Positions 57,457-64,000 of a stretch of DNA of 64,000 bases are shown piece by piece (position 1 is the stretch's first letter; every line of letters begins with the position of its first letter). The DNA is taken from assembly GCF_020400605.1 (NCBI RefSeq), contig NZ_JAINRD010000019.1:1-64000 (forward strand). Reading direction: 5' to 3'. Made by a program: the position numbers and the translations under genes. Under the pieces are notes generated by a model. It was not told the DNA's origin. It made no database searches and was given only the letters and a program-made list of their open reading frames with translations. This stretch comes from Streptomyces aculeolatus (GTDB taxonomy: Bacteria; Actinomycetota; Actinomycetes; Streptomycetales; Streptomycetaceae).

Positions 57457-58119
57457 CGTGTCCGGCGGCGGTGTCGGCGGTGGCGGTGTCCAGGTTTCGC
57501 CGCCGAGCACGTTGCGCATGCCCACCCAGACCATGTTCATCAGCCGCCGCGTCATGCCCTCGGGCGACTCGGCGGGGTGGTCGGCCATCCAGTCCGTCAG
57601 CGCGTCCGCCGCGCCCACGATGGCGTGCGCGACGAACTCGGCGTCCTCGTCCCCGAGCCGGGCCGGCCCGTCGTTCTCCTCGATCCCGGTCCGTACCAGC
57701 GCGGTGACCTCCGCCATCACCGCCCGCCGCGCCTGCGCCGACTCGGCGGCGATGGCCGCGCTCAGCTCCGCGGCGTGCCGGTGCAGCACGACCCACCCGT
57801 CGCGGTGCTCGGAGACGAACGAGAAGAACGCCCGCAGCCCCGCCCGCAGCCGCAGCTCGGGCGTGAGCTCCCCCTCGGCCGCCGCCCCGTGGAACGCGGC
57901 CACCAGCCGCTCCGCCTCGCGCCGCAGGCAGGCGATGAAGAGGCCCTCCTTCGACTCCAGGTAGAGATACACCATCGGCTTGGAGATTCCGGCCAGTTCG
58001 GCGATCTCGTCCACGGAAGCCGCGTGGTAGCCACGCTTGGAGAAGACCTGGACGGCCACGTCGATGATCTGCTGCTCGCGTACCTGCCGGGGGAGTCGCC
58101 GCCTGCGCTTTTCGGTCAC
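57439..58119 (-). CDS. TetR family regulator of the fatty-acid module
   Basis: A 226-residue TetR protein with helix-turn-helix Y-H-A-A-S-V-D-E-I-A-E-L-A-G-I-S-K-P-M-V-Y-L-Y-L-E-S-K at about 30-57 and a C-terminal domain with F-V-S-E-H-R-D-G-W-V-V-L-H. A proline-rich tail ends it. GTG 58119. Operators upstream of this gene match those at the FabG4/thiolase promoter in half-site and in 16-bp spacing, so it probably represses both, responding to an acyl-CoA; the ligand is inference. Confidence 0.9.
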   Translation of the reverse strand: MTEKRRRRLPRQVREQQIIDVAVQVFSKRGYHAASVDEIAELAGISKPMVYLYLESKEGLFIACLRREAERLVAAFHGAAAEGELTPELRLRAGLRAFFSFVSEHRDGWVVLHRHAAELSAAIAAESAQARRAVMAEVTALVRTGIEENDGPARLGDEDAEFVAHAIVGAADALTDWMADHPAESPEGMTRRLMNMVWVGMRNVLGGETWTPPPPTPPPDTSPGKG

Positions 58120-58151
58120 AGTTGCGAGCGTACTCTGCCGCCTCCTATATT

Positions 58152-58182
58152 TAACTACCCAGTAAGTCTACTGTTCGGTAAG
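58152..58182. promoter_or_regulatory. Tandem operators between TetR and SCP2 genes
   Basis: TAACTACCCAGTAA (58152-58165) matches the FabG4 site A in 11 of 14 positions and TCTACTGTTCGGTAAG (58167-58182) matches site B in 10 of 16. Their centres are 16 bp apart, as at 55093-55123. Confidence 0.72.
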
Positions 58183-58199
58183 AAAGTTGGGGTGTGCAG

Positions 58200-58664
58200 A
58201 TGGCCGAGGACACGCCGGGTCTCGGGGACCTGGACTTCGCCGCGGTGTCTCCCGAGGAGTACGCGCGCATCGTCAAGGGGCTGTCCTCGCGGGAGATCGG
58301 GGAGCTGGCCCGGGACGAGGCGCTGCGCGCCAGGGTCGTCGGGGAGGTCTTCCGGCGGATGGAGCAGCAGTTCCGGCCGGACAGGGCCGGGGAGCTGGAG
58401 GCGGTCATCCGCTGGCGGATCGCCGGCGTGACCGAGGCGGTGTACGACGTGACCGTCTCGGGCGGCACCTGCGCCGTGCGGGAGGGGCGGGGCGAGGCGA
58501 AGCCGCGGGTGACCCTGGACATGGGCGACGAGGAGTTCCTGAACGTCACGTCCGGGAACGCGGGGCCCGTCAAGTTGTTCATGACGCGGAAGCTGAAGGT
58601 CACCGGCGACGTGGCGCTTGCGCTGAAGCTGACGAGCATGTTCGACATCCCCAAGGCCGACTGA
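58200..58664 (+). CDS. SCP2 sterol-binding/sterol-transfer-like protein
   Basis: A 154-residue SCP2-fold protein: E-V-F-R-R-M-E-Q-Q-F-R-P-D-R-A-G, then strands W-R-I-A-G...Y-D-V-T-V and K-P-R-V-T-L-D-M-G-D-E-E-F-L-N-V-T-S-G-N, ending K-L-T-S-M-F-D-I-P. SCP2 proteins bind acyl-CoA or other lipids. ATG 58200 is used; GTG 58194 is an alternative. It is divergent from the TetR with shared operators, so it probably belongs to the same lipid regulon as the FabG4 module. Confidence 0.88.
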   Translation: MAEDTPGLGDLDFAAVSPEEYARIVKGLSSREIGELARDEALRARVVGEVFRRMEQQFRPDRAGELEAVIRWRIAGVTEAVYDVTVSGGTCAVREGRGEAKPRVTLDMGDEEFLNVTSGNAGPVKLFMTRKLKVTGDVALALKLTSMFDIPKAD

Positions 58665-58711
58665 GCGCGGCGACCCCCGCCGCCCCGCCCGGTCCCGCCG
58701 GTTGCCTGCCG

Positions 58712-60007
58712 TCAGCCCTGCGGCTCGCCCTGGCCGGAGCGTCCCTCGCGTCCCTCGCGCCCCGCGTGTCCCGTACGGCCCGTGATCGGGCCCGTCGACG
58801 GCAGGTCCGCCTGGTCGCGCAGCCACAGCGCGCGCAGCGTCGCCTCCAGCGCGAAGCGCCGGTCGGGCTCGGAGAGCTGGGAGCCGAAGTGCTGGCCGAG
58901 CGTCCGCATCCGGTAGCGCACGGTCTGCGGGTGGACGTGCAGTTGCTCGGCGATGCGGCCCGCGGTGCCGCGGGTGGTCAGCCAGACCCGCAGCGTCTCC
59001 ACGAGCCGTTCGCGCCGGCCGGTCGTCACGGCGGCCAGCGGCTCCAGCTGGCGGCCGGCCATCTGCTCGACGAGGGCGGGGTCGGTCAGCAGCCACAGGG
59101 TGAGCAGGTGGTCCTCGACCCGTACCGGGGAGGGTGCGCGGATCGCGCCCGACTCGACCATGTCGAGGGCCTGCCGCGCCCAGCGCAGCGAGTCCGCGGT
59201 CCTGTGCAGCGGCACGGTCAGGCCCACGGCCACGCCCGCCGGGCCGAGCGCGACGTCGAGTTGCTCGCGGCGCTCGTCGTCGAAGGGGCCGGGGATCAGC
59301 AGGTACGGGTGTGCGCCCGCGGTGTCCGCGAGCACGTCGTCGGGCAGCGCGGTCAGCGACGCGAGCCGCTCCGCCGGCACCAGCGCGGCCGGCGTCACCT
59401 CCTCCGGTAACTGCCAGCGGGCCTGTGCGGCGATGTCCTCGATGGTGTGGCGCGGCACGGGCGGCTCGGCGACCAGCGTCCGCAGCAGCCGCCTGCGCAG
59501 GCTCTTCAGCCGCTCCGCCGAGTCGGCCTCCGCCTGCAGATAGCCCTCCCTGGCGAGCTGCGACAGCTCGTCGATGTAGGCGAAGAGGGCGTCGGCGAAG
59601 GTGTTCATGACCTGCGAGGCGAGGTGGTTGCGCTCGCCCACGGCCATCGCGCGCCGCCACGCGATCCGGCCGCCGATGCGGTACGCCGACTGCAGCGCGT
59701 CGAGGCTGCGGCCCTCCTGGGCCTCGAACCGGCCGAGTCTTCGGTGTACTTCGGCGAGGTTGACGGCCCGCTTGCGGGGCGCGGCGACGCGGTCGGTGAA
59801 GGTGTTCAGCGACTGCCGGACGCCGAGCCTGAGGGCCCGGTCGTACGCCTCGCCCATCTGGAGCCCGTACTCGGGCACCGCTTCGCGGATGGCCGCGACG
59901 ATCTCCCGGTAGAGGCTCGGTAACTCGGGCCGGATCAGCGCGGCCAGCTCCCGCGGCAGCGGCTCGGGCGGCTCGGCCAGTGCGATCGCCTGCACTTCGG
60001 AAGGCAT
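58712..60007 (-). CDS. PucR-type helix-turn-helix regulator
   Basis: A 431-residue regulator. Residues 15-130 form a RsbRD-N-terminal-like helical domain (E-L-A-A-L-I-R-P-E-L-P-S-L-Y-R-E-I), the middle is a GGDEF-like/diguanylate-lookalike domain of the PucR type, and the C-terminal helix-turn-helix is G-T-A-G-R-I-A-E-Q-L-H-V-H-P-Q-T-V-R-Y-R-M (about 360-400). ATG 60007 follows GAGGGG. It is paralogous to the regulator at 60822, and both flank the same small flavoprotein-like gene. Confidence 0.88.
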   Translation of the reverse strand: MPSEVQAIALAEPPEPLPRELAALIRPELPSLYREIVAAIREAVPEYGLQMGEAYDRALRLGVRQSLNTFTDRVAAPRKRAVNLAEVHRRLGRFEAQEGRSLDALQSAYRIGGRIAWRRAMAVGERNHLASQVMNTFADALFAYIDELSQLAREGYLQAEADSAERLKSLRRRLLRTLVAEPPVPRHTIEDIAAQARWQLPEEVTPAALVPAERLASLTALPDDVLADTAGAHPYLLIPGPFDDERREQLDVALGPAGVAVGLTVPLHRTADSLRWARQALDMVESGAIRAPSPVRVEDHLLTLWLLTDPALVEQMAGRQLEPLAAVTTGRRERLVETLRVWLTTRGTAGRIAEQLHVHPQTVRYRMRTLGQHFGSQLSEPDRRFALEATLRALWLRDQADLPSTGPITGRTGHAGREGREGRSGQGEPQG

Positions 60008-60280
60008 ACGTCTACCCCTCACGCCGCCGGCGAGGCAGGGGACACCGACCCGGTGGGGGGTGGGCGGGGCAGGTGCCCTCCGGTAGGGGGGTGCCGGCGG
60101 CTCACTGTTCGGATGAAGAACCGCGGGTGCCCGGCAGCGCACCGGTGACCGCGGTGTTGCGCGTGGCTCGACTCTGTTACCGGAAGGAACGTTGTAGCCC
60201 ACACAGAGTGGACGCGCCACTACTCACCCGGCAAGCGCTTGTACGCATCTTTTGTACGCCGGTGATAGTTCCCCTCAATG

Positions 60281-60296
60281 GTAAGTTTTGACTTAC
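60281..60296. promoter_or_regulatory. GTAAGT-N4-ACTTAC dyad before a PNPOx-like gene
   Basis: A perfect 6-bp inverted repeat with a 4-base centre lies 51 bases before the GTG at 60347. A further CTTACGG direct repeat follows at 60310. It is AT-rich in a GC-rich context and could be the operator for this gene, perhaps of one of the flanking PucR proteins. Confidence 0.65.
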
Positions 60297-60346
60297 GGTT
60301 CGCCTGGGCTTACGGTAGGCGCGAACTCGCCCCTGGAGGTGGACCC

Positions 60347-60808
60347 GTGAGTGCCGACATGCCCCGTCCCCATGCCGAACGCGTCGCTGCCGCGCGCCTG
60401 CGGCTGGCGCAGGACTTCCAGATGTGGCTGTCGACGGGCGGGCACGCGGGGCCGCATCTGATTCCGGTGGCGTTCGTCGCCGACGGCGATGCCCTCGTCA
60501 CCGCAACCGGCGAGGGCAGCAGAACGGTGCGGAACCTCCGCGAGACCGGACGAGCGCGCCTGGCGGTCGGCACCACGGCCGACGTGGTGATGGTCGACGC
60601 CGCCCTCGACGACCTCGTGCCGGTTCCCCGGGTCGCCACGGACGTCGCCGACCGCTTCGCGGCCGTCTCCCACGATCCGCGGGAGCGGCCGGGCAACGTC
60701 TACATCCGCCTGCGGCCGCAGCGCATCCAGGTATGGAACGGGTTCCACGAGTTCCCCGGCCGCACGGTGATGCTCAAGGGCGACTGGCTGACGGAACCGG
60801 CCGACTGA
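60347..60808 (+). CDS. Pyridoxamine 5'-phosphate oxidase-fold protein (possibly F420-dependent)
   Basis: A 153-residue split-barrel protein: H-L-I-P-V-A-F-V-A-D-G-D-A-L-V-T-A, R-T-V-R-N-L-R-E-T-G-R-A-R-L-A-V-G and V-Y-I-R-L-R-P-Q-R-I-Q-V-W matching the FDOR/PNPOx family, whose actinobacterial members bind flavin or F420. The N-terminal strand differs from the usual A-x-L-A-T pattern (L-S-T-G-G-H). GTG 60347 follows GGAGG. It is surrounded by two PucR genes, and the dyad upstream probably regulates it. Confidence 0.85.
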   Translation: MSADMPRPHAERVAAARLRLAQDFQMWLSTGGHAGPHLIPVAFVADGDALVTATGEGSRTVRNLRETGRARLAVGTTADVVMVDAALDDLVPVPRVATDVADRFAAVSHDPRERPGNVYIRLRPQRIQVWNGFHEFPGRTVMLKGDWLTEPAD

Positions 60809-60821
60809 CCCCGGGCAGCCC

Positions 60822-62042
60822 TCAGTCGCCGTCGTCGTCGCGCCGCCGCAGATGCAGGGTGCGTACGGCGACCTCCACCGCGAAGCGCTCGTCGTGGTCG
60901 TCCAGTCGCACGCCGAAGAGCTGGTGGAGGCTGCGCAGCCGGTAGCGCACGGTCTGCGGGTGGACGTGCAGCAACCGGGCCATCCGCGCCGCCGTGCCGC
61001 GGGTCGTCAGCCACACCCGCAACGTGTCGACCAGGCGCTCCCGGCGGGCCGGCGTGTGGTCGGCGAGCGGCGCGAGCTGCCGGCGGGCAAGCTCCTCGGC
61101 CAGCGGCGGGTCGGCCATGAGCCACAGGGTCACCAGATGGGCCTCGCAGGCGAACACCGGTGCGTCCCTGATGACCCCGGTCTCGGCGTGCACGAGCGCC
61201 TGCCGGGCCCAGCGCAGGGAGTCCGCGGACCTGCCGAGCGGCACGGTCACGCCGACGGCCGCGCGGCAGCCCGCCAGTGCCGTGTCGAGTACGGTCCGGC
61301 GCAGCCCGGTGAGGCGCCCCGGTACCAGCATGTGCGGCTGCGGGTCGGAGAGTTCCGCGAGCACGTCGGGAGGGAGCGCCTCCGGGGCCGGGAGCTGCCC
61401 CGCGGCCAGCGCCACGGGCGTCGCCACCTCCGGCAGCGGCCAGCCGACGCCCTCGGCGAGTTCGGTGACGGCCGGGTGGGCCAGCGGCAGCGTGCCGCCC
61501 GTGAGCAGCAGCCGCAGGAGCCGCCGCCGGCGCGCCTCGGCGTCCTCGGGCCCCGACTGCGCCTCCCGGTAGCCCTCGCGGCACAGCTCCTCGGTCGCGT
61601 CGACGTGGGCGAAGACGGCGTCGGCGAACATCGCCATCAGCGTGGGGGACATGTTGTAGCGGGCGCCCACCGACTTGGCGCGGCGCAGTGCCACCCGCGC
61701 GCCGATGCGCAGCGCCGAGCGCAGGTACTGGAAGCTGCGGCCCTCGTACGCCTCGAACCTGCCCAGCCTTCTGCACATGTCGTCCCAGTGCTCCGTCGAG
61801 GATTCCGGGTCCGCCACCTGCTCGACGAAAGTGGAGAGATTCTGCTCGACGCCCTGCTGCAATACCTCCCCGTACGGGCCCTCCAGCAATTGGCTGTATT
61901 CCGGGATGGCCCTCCTGATCTCCTGCGCTATTTCCTCGACGAGGCTGGGCAGTTCCGGCCGCATGATCGCGGCGAACTCCGGCGGCAGCGGATCGGGCGG
62001 CTCGGCGAGTCCCGCGGCGGGTCCTGCGTCCGGCATCTGCAT
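60822..62042 (-). CDS. PucR-type helix-turn-helix regulator, paralogue
   Basis: A 406-residue regulator with the same three-part layout as the PucR protein at 58712 and clear sequence identity (P-P-E-F-A-A-I-M-R-P-E-L-P-S-L, R-R-L-G-R-F-E-A...G-R-S, C-terminal L-R-V-W-L-T-T-R-G-T-A and L-H-V-H-P-Q-T-V-R-Y-R-L-R-S-L). ATG 62042 follows GGGAGGAG. Convergent with the PNPOx-like gene, whose stop is 14 bp away. Tandem duplication explains the pair. Confidence 0.88.
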   Translation of the reverse strand: MQMPDAGPAAGLAEPPDPLPPEFAAIMRPELPSLVEEIAQEIRRAIPEYSQLLEGPYGEVLQQGVEQNLSTFVEQVADPESSTEHWDDMCRRLGRFEAYEGRSFQYLRSALRIGARVALRRAKSVGARYNMSPTLMAMFADAVFAHVDATEELCREGYREAQSGPEDAEARRRRLLRLLLTGGTLPLAHPAVTELAEGVGWPLPEVATPVALAAGQLPAPEALPPDVLAELSDPQPHMLVPGRLTGLRRTVLDTALAGCRAAVGVTVPLGRSADSLRWARQALVHAETGVIRDAPVFACEAHLVTLWLMADPPLAEELARRQLAPLADHTPARRERLVDTLRVWLTTRGTAARMARLLHVHPQTVRYRLRSLHQLFGVRLDDHDERFAVEVAVRTLHLRRRDDDGD

Positions 62043-62448
62043 GACTCCTCCCACCCGTCACGGAGCGCCGGTCGGCCGGACTCCCCTGCGGGCCGGCCGG
62101 CGGTGCACGCGGGCCGCGGACCAGCATGCGGGGCGTGGCGGCCGGGCGGGAGGGGAACGCCCGCGATTGCGCACTCGGCGACAAACCCCGGCGGCGGGAT
62201 GCTGCGTGACTGACAAGAAAACACACCGCCTCAACAAAGTTCCCCGATTCGGGAGCCAAGGTATTGCGTTCGCTTGTTACTCGTACGTAACGTACCCACC
62301 TGCAAGGCGCTGGTCGGGGCATCCTTTGCGGCCTGCATGCCAGGCCCGGATCGCTCCACGGTTTCGATTTGCCGCGCCCCGTCCGTTCCCGGGAAGCGGG
62401 CGGCGCAGCGGCGCAGAACCGTCACTTCAACTCACGAGGGGAATCGCA
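62043..62448. other. 406-bp intergenic region with a dyad
   Basis: No gene seen. The inverted repeat GTTAC-N6-GTAAC (62276-62291) is followed by a second GTAC; it lies 158 bases before the next gene's GTG and could be a regulatory site. AT-rich patches at about 62210-62300 mark probable divergent promoters for the PucR paralogue and the secreted protein. Confidence 0.4.
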
Positions 62449-63078
62449 GTGCGAAGACTCACGAGAAGCGCCGCAGTCGCAGCAACCGCCCTCATGGCGG
62501 CCGTCGGCTTCACCGTCAGCTCGGCCTCCGCGACCGCGCAGGCGACCTGGACGGTCTCTCCGGGCGGGCCGTTCACGGCCCATTCCGGAGACACGCAGCT
62601 GGGCGTGCCCAACGCCGTCCTCGTCTGTACCGACTCGGACGCCTCCGGGACGCTCAAGAGCGGGTCGGGGCTGGACGGTGTCGGCATCGGCACCATCGAC
62701 AACCTGACGTTCACGAACTGCTCCGTGGCCGGGCTCCTGTTCGACGTCGACACGTCGGTCTCGCTGCCCTGGGACCTGAACGTCACCGGCGTCGACCCGA
62801 ACAACCCCGACCGGGTGCTGGGGTCGATCACGGGGATCGTCGCGAAGATCGCGGACCAGGACGGCCTCTGCACGGCGACGTTCGCCGGCCCCGGCGGCGC
62901 CACCGACGAGGGCGAGGTCACCGGGTACTTCGACAACGCGACCAGCGAGCTCGTGATCCAGGACGGCAACCTCACCGCCCACGACGCGAACTGCCTGGGC
63001 ATCATCAACGACGGCGACCCCGCCGCGTTCACCGGCACCTACGATGTCTCGCCGGCGCAGACCATCACGTTGGACTGA
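62449..63078 (+). CDS. Secreted protein of unknown function
   Basis: A 209-residue protein with signal peptide (R-R-L-T-R-S-A-A-V-A-A-T-A-L-M-A-A-V-G-F, cleavage near A-S-A). The mature part is strand-rich with four cysteines (L-V-C-T, T-N-C-S, G-L-C-T, A-N-C-L) that could form two disulfides, and Asp/Gly/Thr-rich turns. GTG 62449 follows GAGGGG. Resembles small streptomycete secreted hypotheticals; no function. The hairpin at 63105-63127 ends the gene. Confidence 0.8.
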   Translation: MRRLTRSAAVAATALMAAVGFTVSSASATAQATWTVSPGGPFTAHSGDTQLGVPNAVLVCTDSDASGTLKSGSGLDGVGIGTIDNLTFTNCSVAGLLFDVDTSVSLPWDLNVTGVDPNNPDRVLGSITGIVAKIADQDGLCTATFAGPGGATDEGEVTGYFDNATSELVIQDGNLTAHDANCLGIINDGDPAAFTGTYDVSPAQTITLD

Positions 63079-63082
63079 CGCC

Positions 63083-63175
63083 CGGCCTGCCGGCCCGGGC
63101 CGCAGCCGACCCGAGTTCCCGGTCGGCAGCGGTCCGGGCCCCCGGCGTTCCCGCCCAACGGCCTGCCGGCCCGGG
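63083..63175. repeat. 17-bp direct repeat with a hairpin between the copies
   Basis: CGGCCTGCCGGCCCGGG occurs at 63083-63099 and 63159-63175. Between them GCCGACC (63105-63111) and GGTCGGC (63121-63127) form a stem with a 9-base loop, a probable terminator of the upstream secreted-protein gene. Confidence 0.75.
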
Positions 63176-63210
63176 TACACGGCGCTCACCTACACGTCAG
63201 AAGGAGTTCG

Positions 63211-64000
63211 ATGAGTCCACGTACCGGGCGGCTCACCGTGATCGCTCTCGGTGTGCTCGTCGCAGGACTGCTCCCGGCCTCCGGCGCGGCGGCCCAGGAG
63301 GGGACCGTCTCGGTCTCCGTCGGCTACGTGTGCGAGCCGGCCGACGGCGGAGCCGTCGACACCACGGTCGAGTTCACGGGTTCCTTCCCGGCGTCCGTGG
63401 CCTCCGGCGAGGCCATCCGCCCCGGCGACCTGACGATGTCGGCGACGCTGGGCGGCGGGCTGCTGGACGGGCTGCCGGTCGAGGAGGGTGCCACCGTCGC
63501 CGGGTCCGCGTCGGTCGCCATGAGCGTGGCCCAGGAGCGGGAGTCCGCCGACTACCCGTGGACCGGCGCGACCGGCGAGCCGGCCCAGGTGGCGGCGGAC
63601 GGTACGGCCGCCGTGTCGTTCTCCGGCGGGATGTCGTCGGCGACACCCGGCGGCTCCGGCGACGTGGTCTTCACCCTCGGCCCGTTGACGCTGGAACTCC
63701 AGGGCAACCCCCCGGCGCCGGGCGACACTTCCACGCCGCCGGCAGATCCGGCGTCCCCGCCGGCCGATCCGACCGTCCCGGGAGATCCGGCCGCGGCGAC
63801 CCTCACCTGCGCCGTCGCCGACGGCCAGGACGCCACCCTGGCGACGGTCGCCGGCCCGGACGGGTCCGGCACACCGGGCGGCGGGGACGGCGGCGGCGAC
63901 AACGGCGGCACCGGGCAGGGCACTCCGGGGGCCACGGGCACCGAGCCGGGGAGTGGGGGCGCCGGCGTGGAAACGGCGCCCGGAGACGAGCCCGTCGAAA
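63211..64000 (+). CDS. Secreted protein, C-terminus cut by the window end
   Basis: At least 263 residues, open to the window end. Signal peptide M-S-P-R-T-G-R-L-T-V-I-A-L-G-V-L-V-A-G-L-L-P-A-S-G-A-A-A-Q. The mature part begins with a strand-rich domain (V-G-Y-V-C-E-P-A, F-T-G-S-F-P-A-S-V, M-S-A-T-L) resembling DUF6801-like extracellular modules, followed by Pro/Asp and Gly-rich low complexity that looks like a cell-wall-spanning region; a sorting signal may lie beyond the end. ATG 63211 follows AAGGAG. Same orientation as the preceding secreted gene. Confidence 0.78.
   Translation, partial: MSPRTGRLTVIALGVLVAGLLPASGAAAQEGTVSVSVGYVCEPADGGAVDTTVEFTGSFPASVASGEAIRPGDLTMSATLGGGLLDGLPVEEGATVAGSASVAMSVAQERESADYPWTGATGEPAQVAADGTAAVSFSGGMSSATPGGSGDVVFTLGPLTLELQGNPPAPGDTSTPPADPASPPADPTVPGDPAAATLTCAVADGQDATLATVAGPDGSGTPGGGDGGGDNGGTGQGTPGATGTEPGSGGAGVETAPGDEPVE

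Overview
The window is very GC-rich with strong G/C bias at third codon positions, frequent GTG starts (plus occasional TTG), small intergenic gaps and a gene content typical of streptomycete-like actinobacteria: XRE/DUF397 pair, GPP34 protein, PucR regulators, actinobacterial IHF-type protein, DUF2510 and DUF1707 proteins, EACC1, high-molecular-weight FabG, and eight TetR repressors. It reads as chromosomal DNA from Streptomyces or a close relative. No phage, plasmid, insertion sequence, CRISPR array or rRNA was seen. One tRNA (Arg, anticodon CCT) is present at about 39.2 kb.

Layout. 0-9 kb: XRE regulator with DUF397 partner, GPP34 protein, a D-alanyl-D-alanine carboxypeptidase-like protein with an ~800-residue disordered N-terminus, and a polytopic membrane protein. 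8.6-21 kb: regulator/transporter/Rid modules: TetR with RidA, AlkZ-like winged-helix protein, IHF-like protein, Rrf2 with MFS, RidA, an unusual radical SAM protein and a methyltransferase, MerR with thioredoxin, a third Rid protein, TetR with MFS. 21-27.4 kb: a divergent TetR controls an operon whose first gene is a single polypeptide joining a complete MFS drug-efflux protein to a complete ABC exporter, followed by a second ABC exporter. 27.5-29.4 kb: EACC1 and a caspase-like protease fused to the zinc-finger and C-terminal substrate-binding regions of DnaJ, without a J domain. These two loci are the most unusual parts of the window.

29.5-39 kb: DUF1707 protein, secreted proteins, a lipoprotein, an ArsR/DUF5937 regulator, four TetR repressors with adjacent enzymes (saccharopine-dehydrogenase-like, NTF2-like, SDR), and the tRNA with a possible remnant of a tRNA 3' end next to it. 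39-48 kb: PadR with MATE efflux pump, a secreted PGRP-type amidase, and a two-component system with a very small membrane peptide beside a MacB/FtsX-type ABC transporter. 48-58.7 kb: secreted DUF6351 hydrolase, DUF2510 membrane protein, then a fatty-acid module (FadD, thiolase, FabG4-type reductase, MaoC hydratase, TetR, SCP2) resembling the mycobacterial HtdX-FabG4-FadA2 group. 58.7-64 kb: two paralogous PucR regulators flanking a PNPOx-like protein, then two secreted proteins, the last cut by the window end.

Many regulators lie beside inverted repeats that overlap promoters or start codons. The same operator architecture (two sites 16 bp apart) occurs at both the FabG4 promoter and the TetR/SCP2 promoter, which ties that module together as one regulon. 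All functional assignments come from reading the sequence; no database search was possible.
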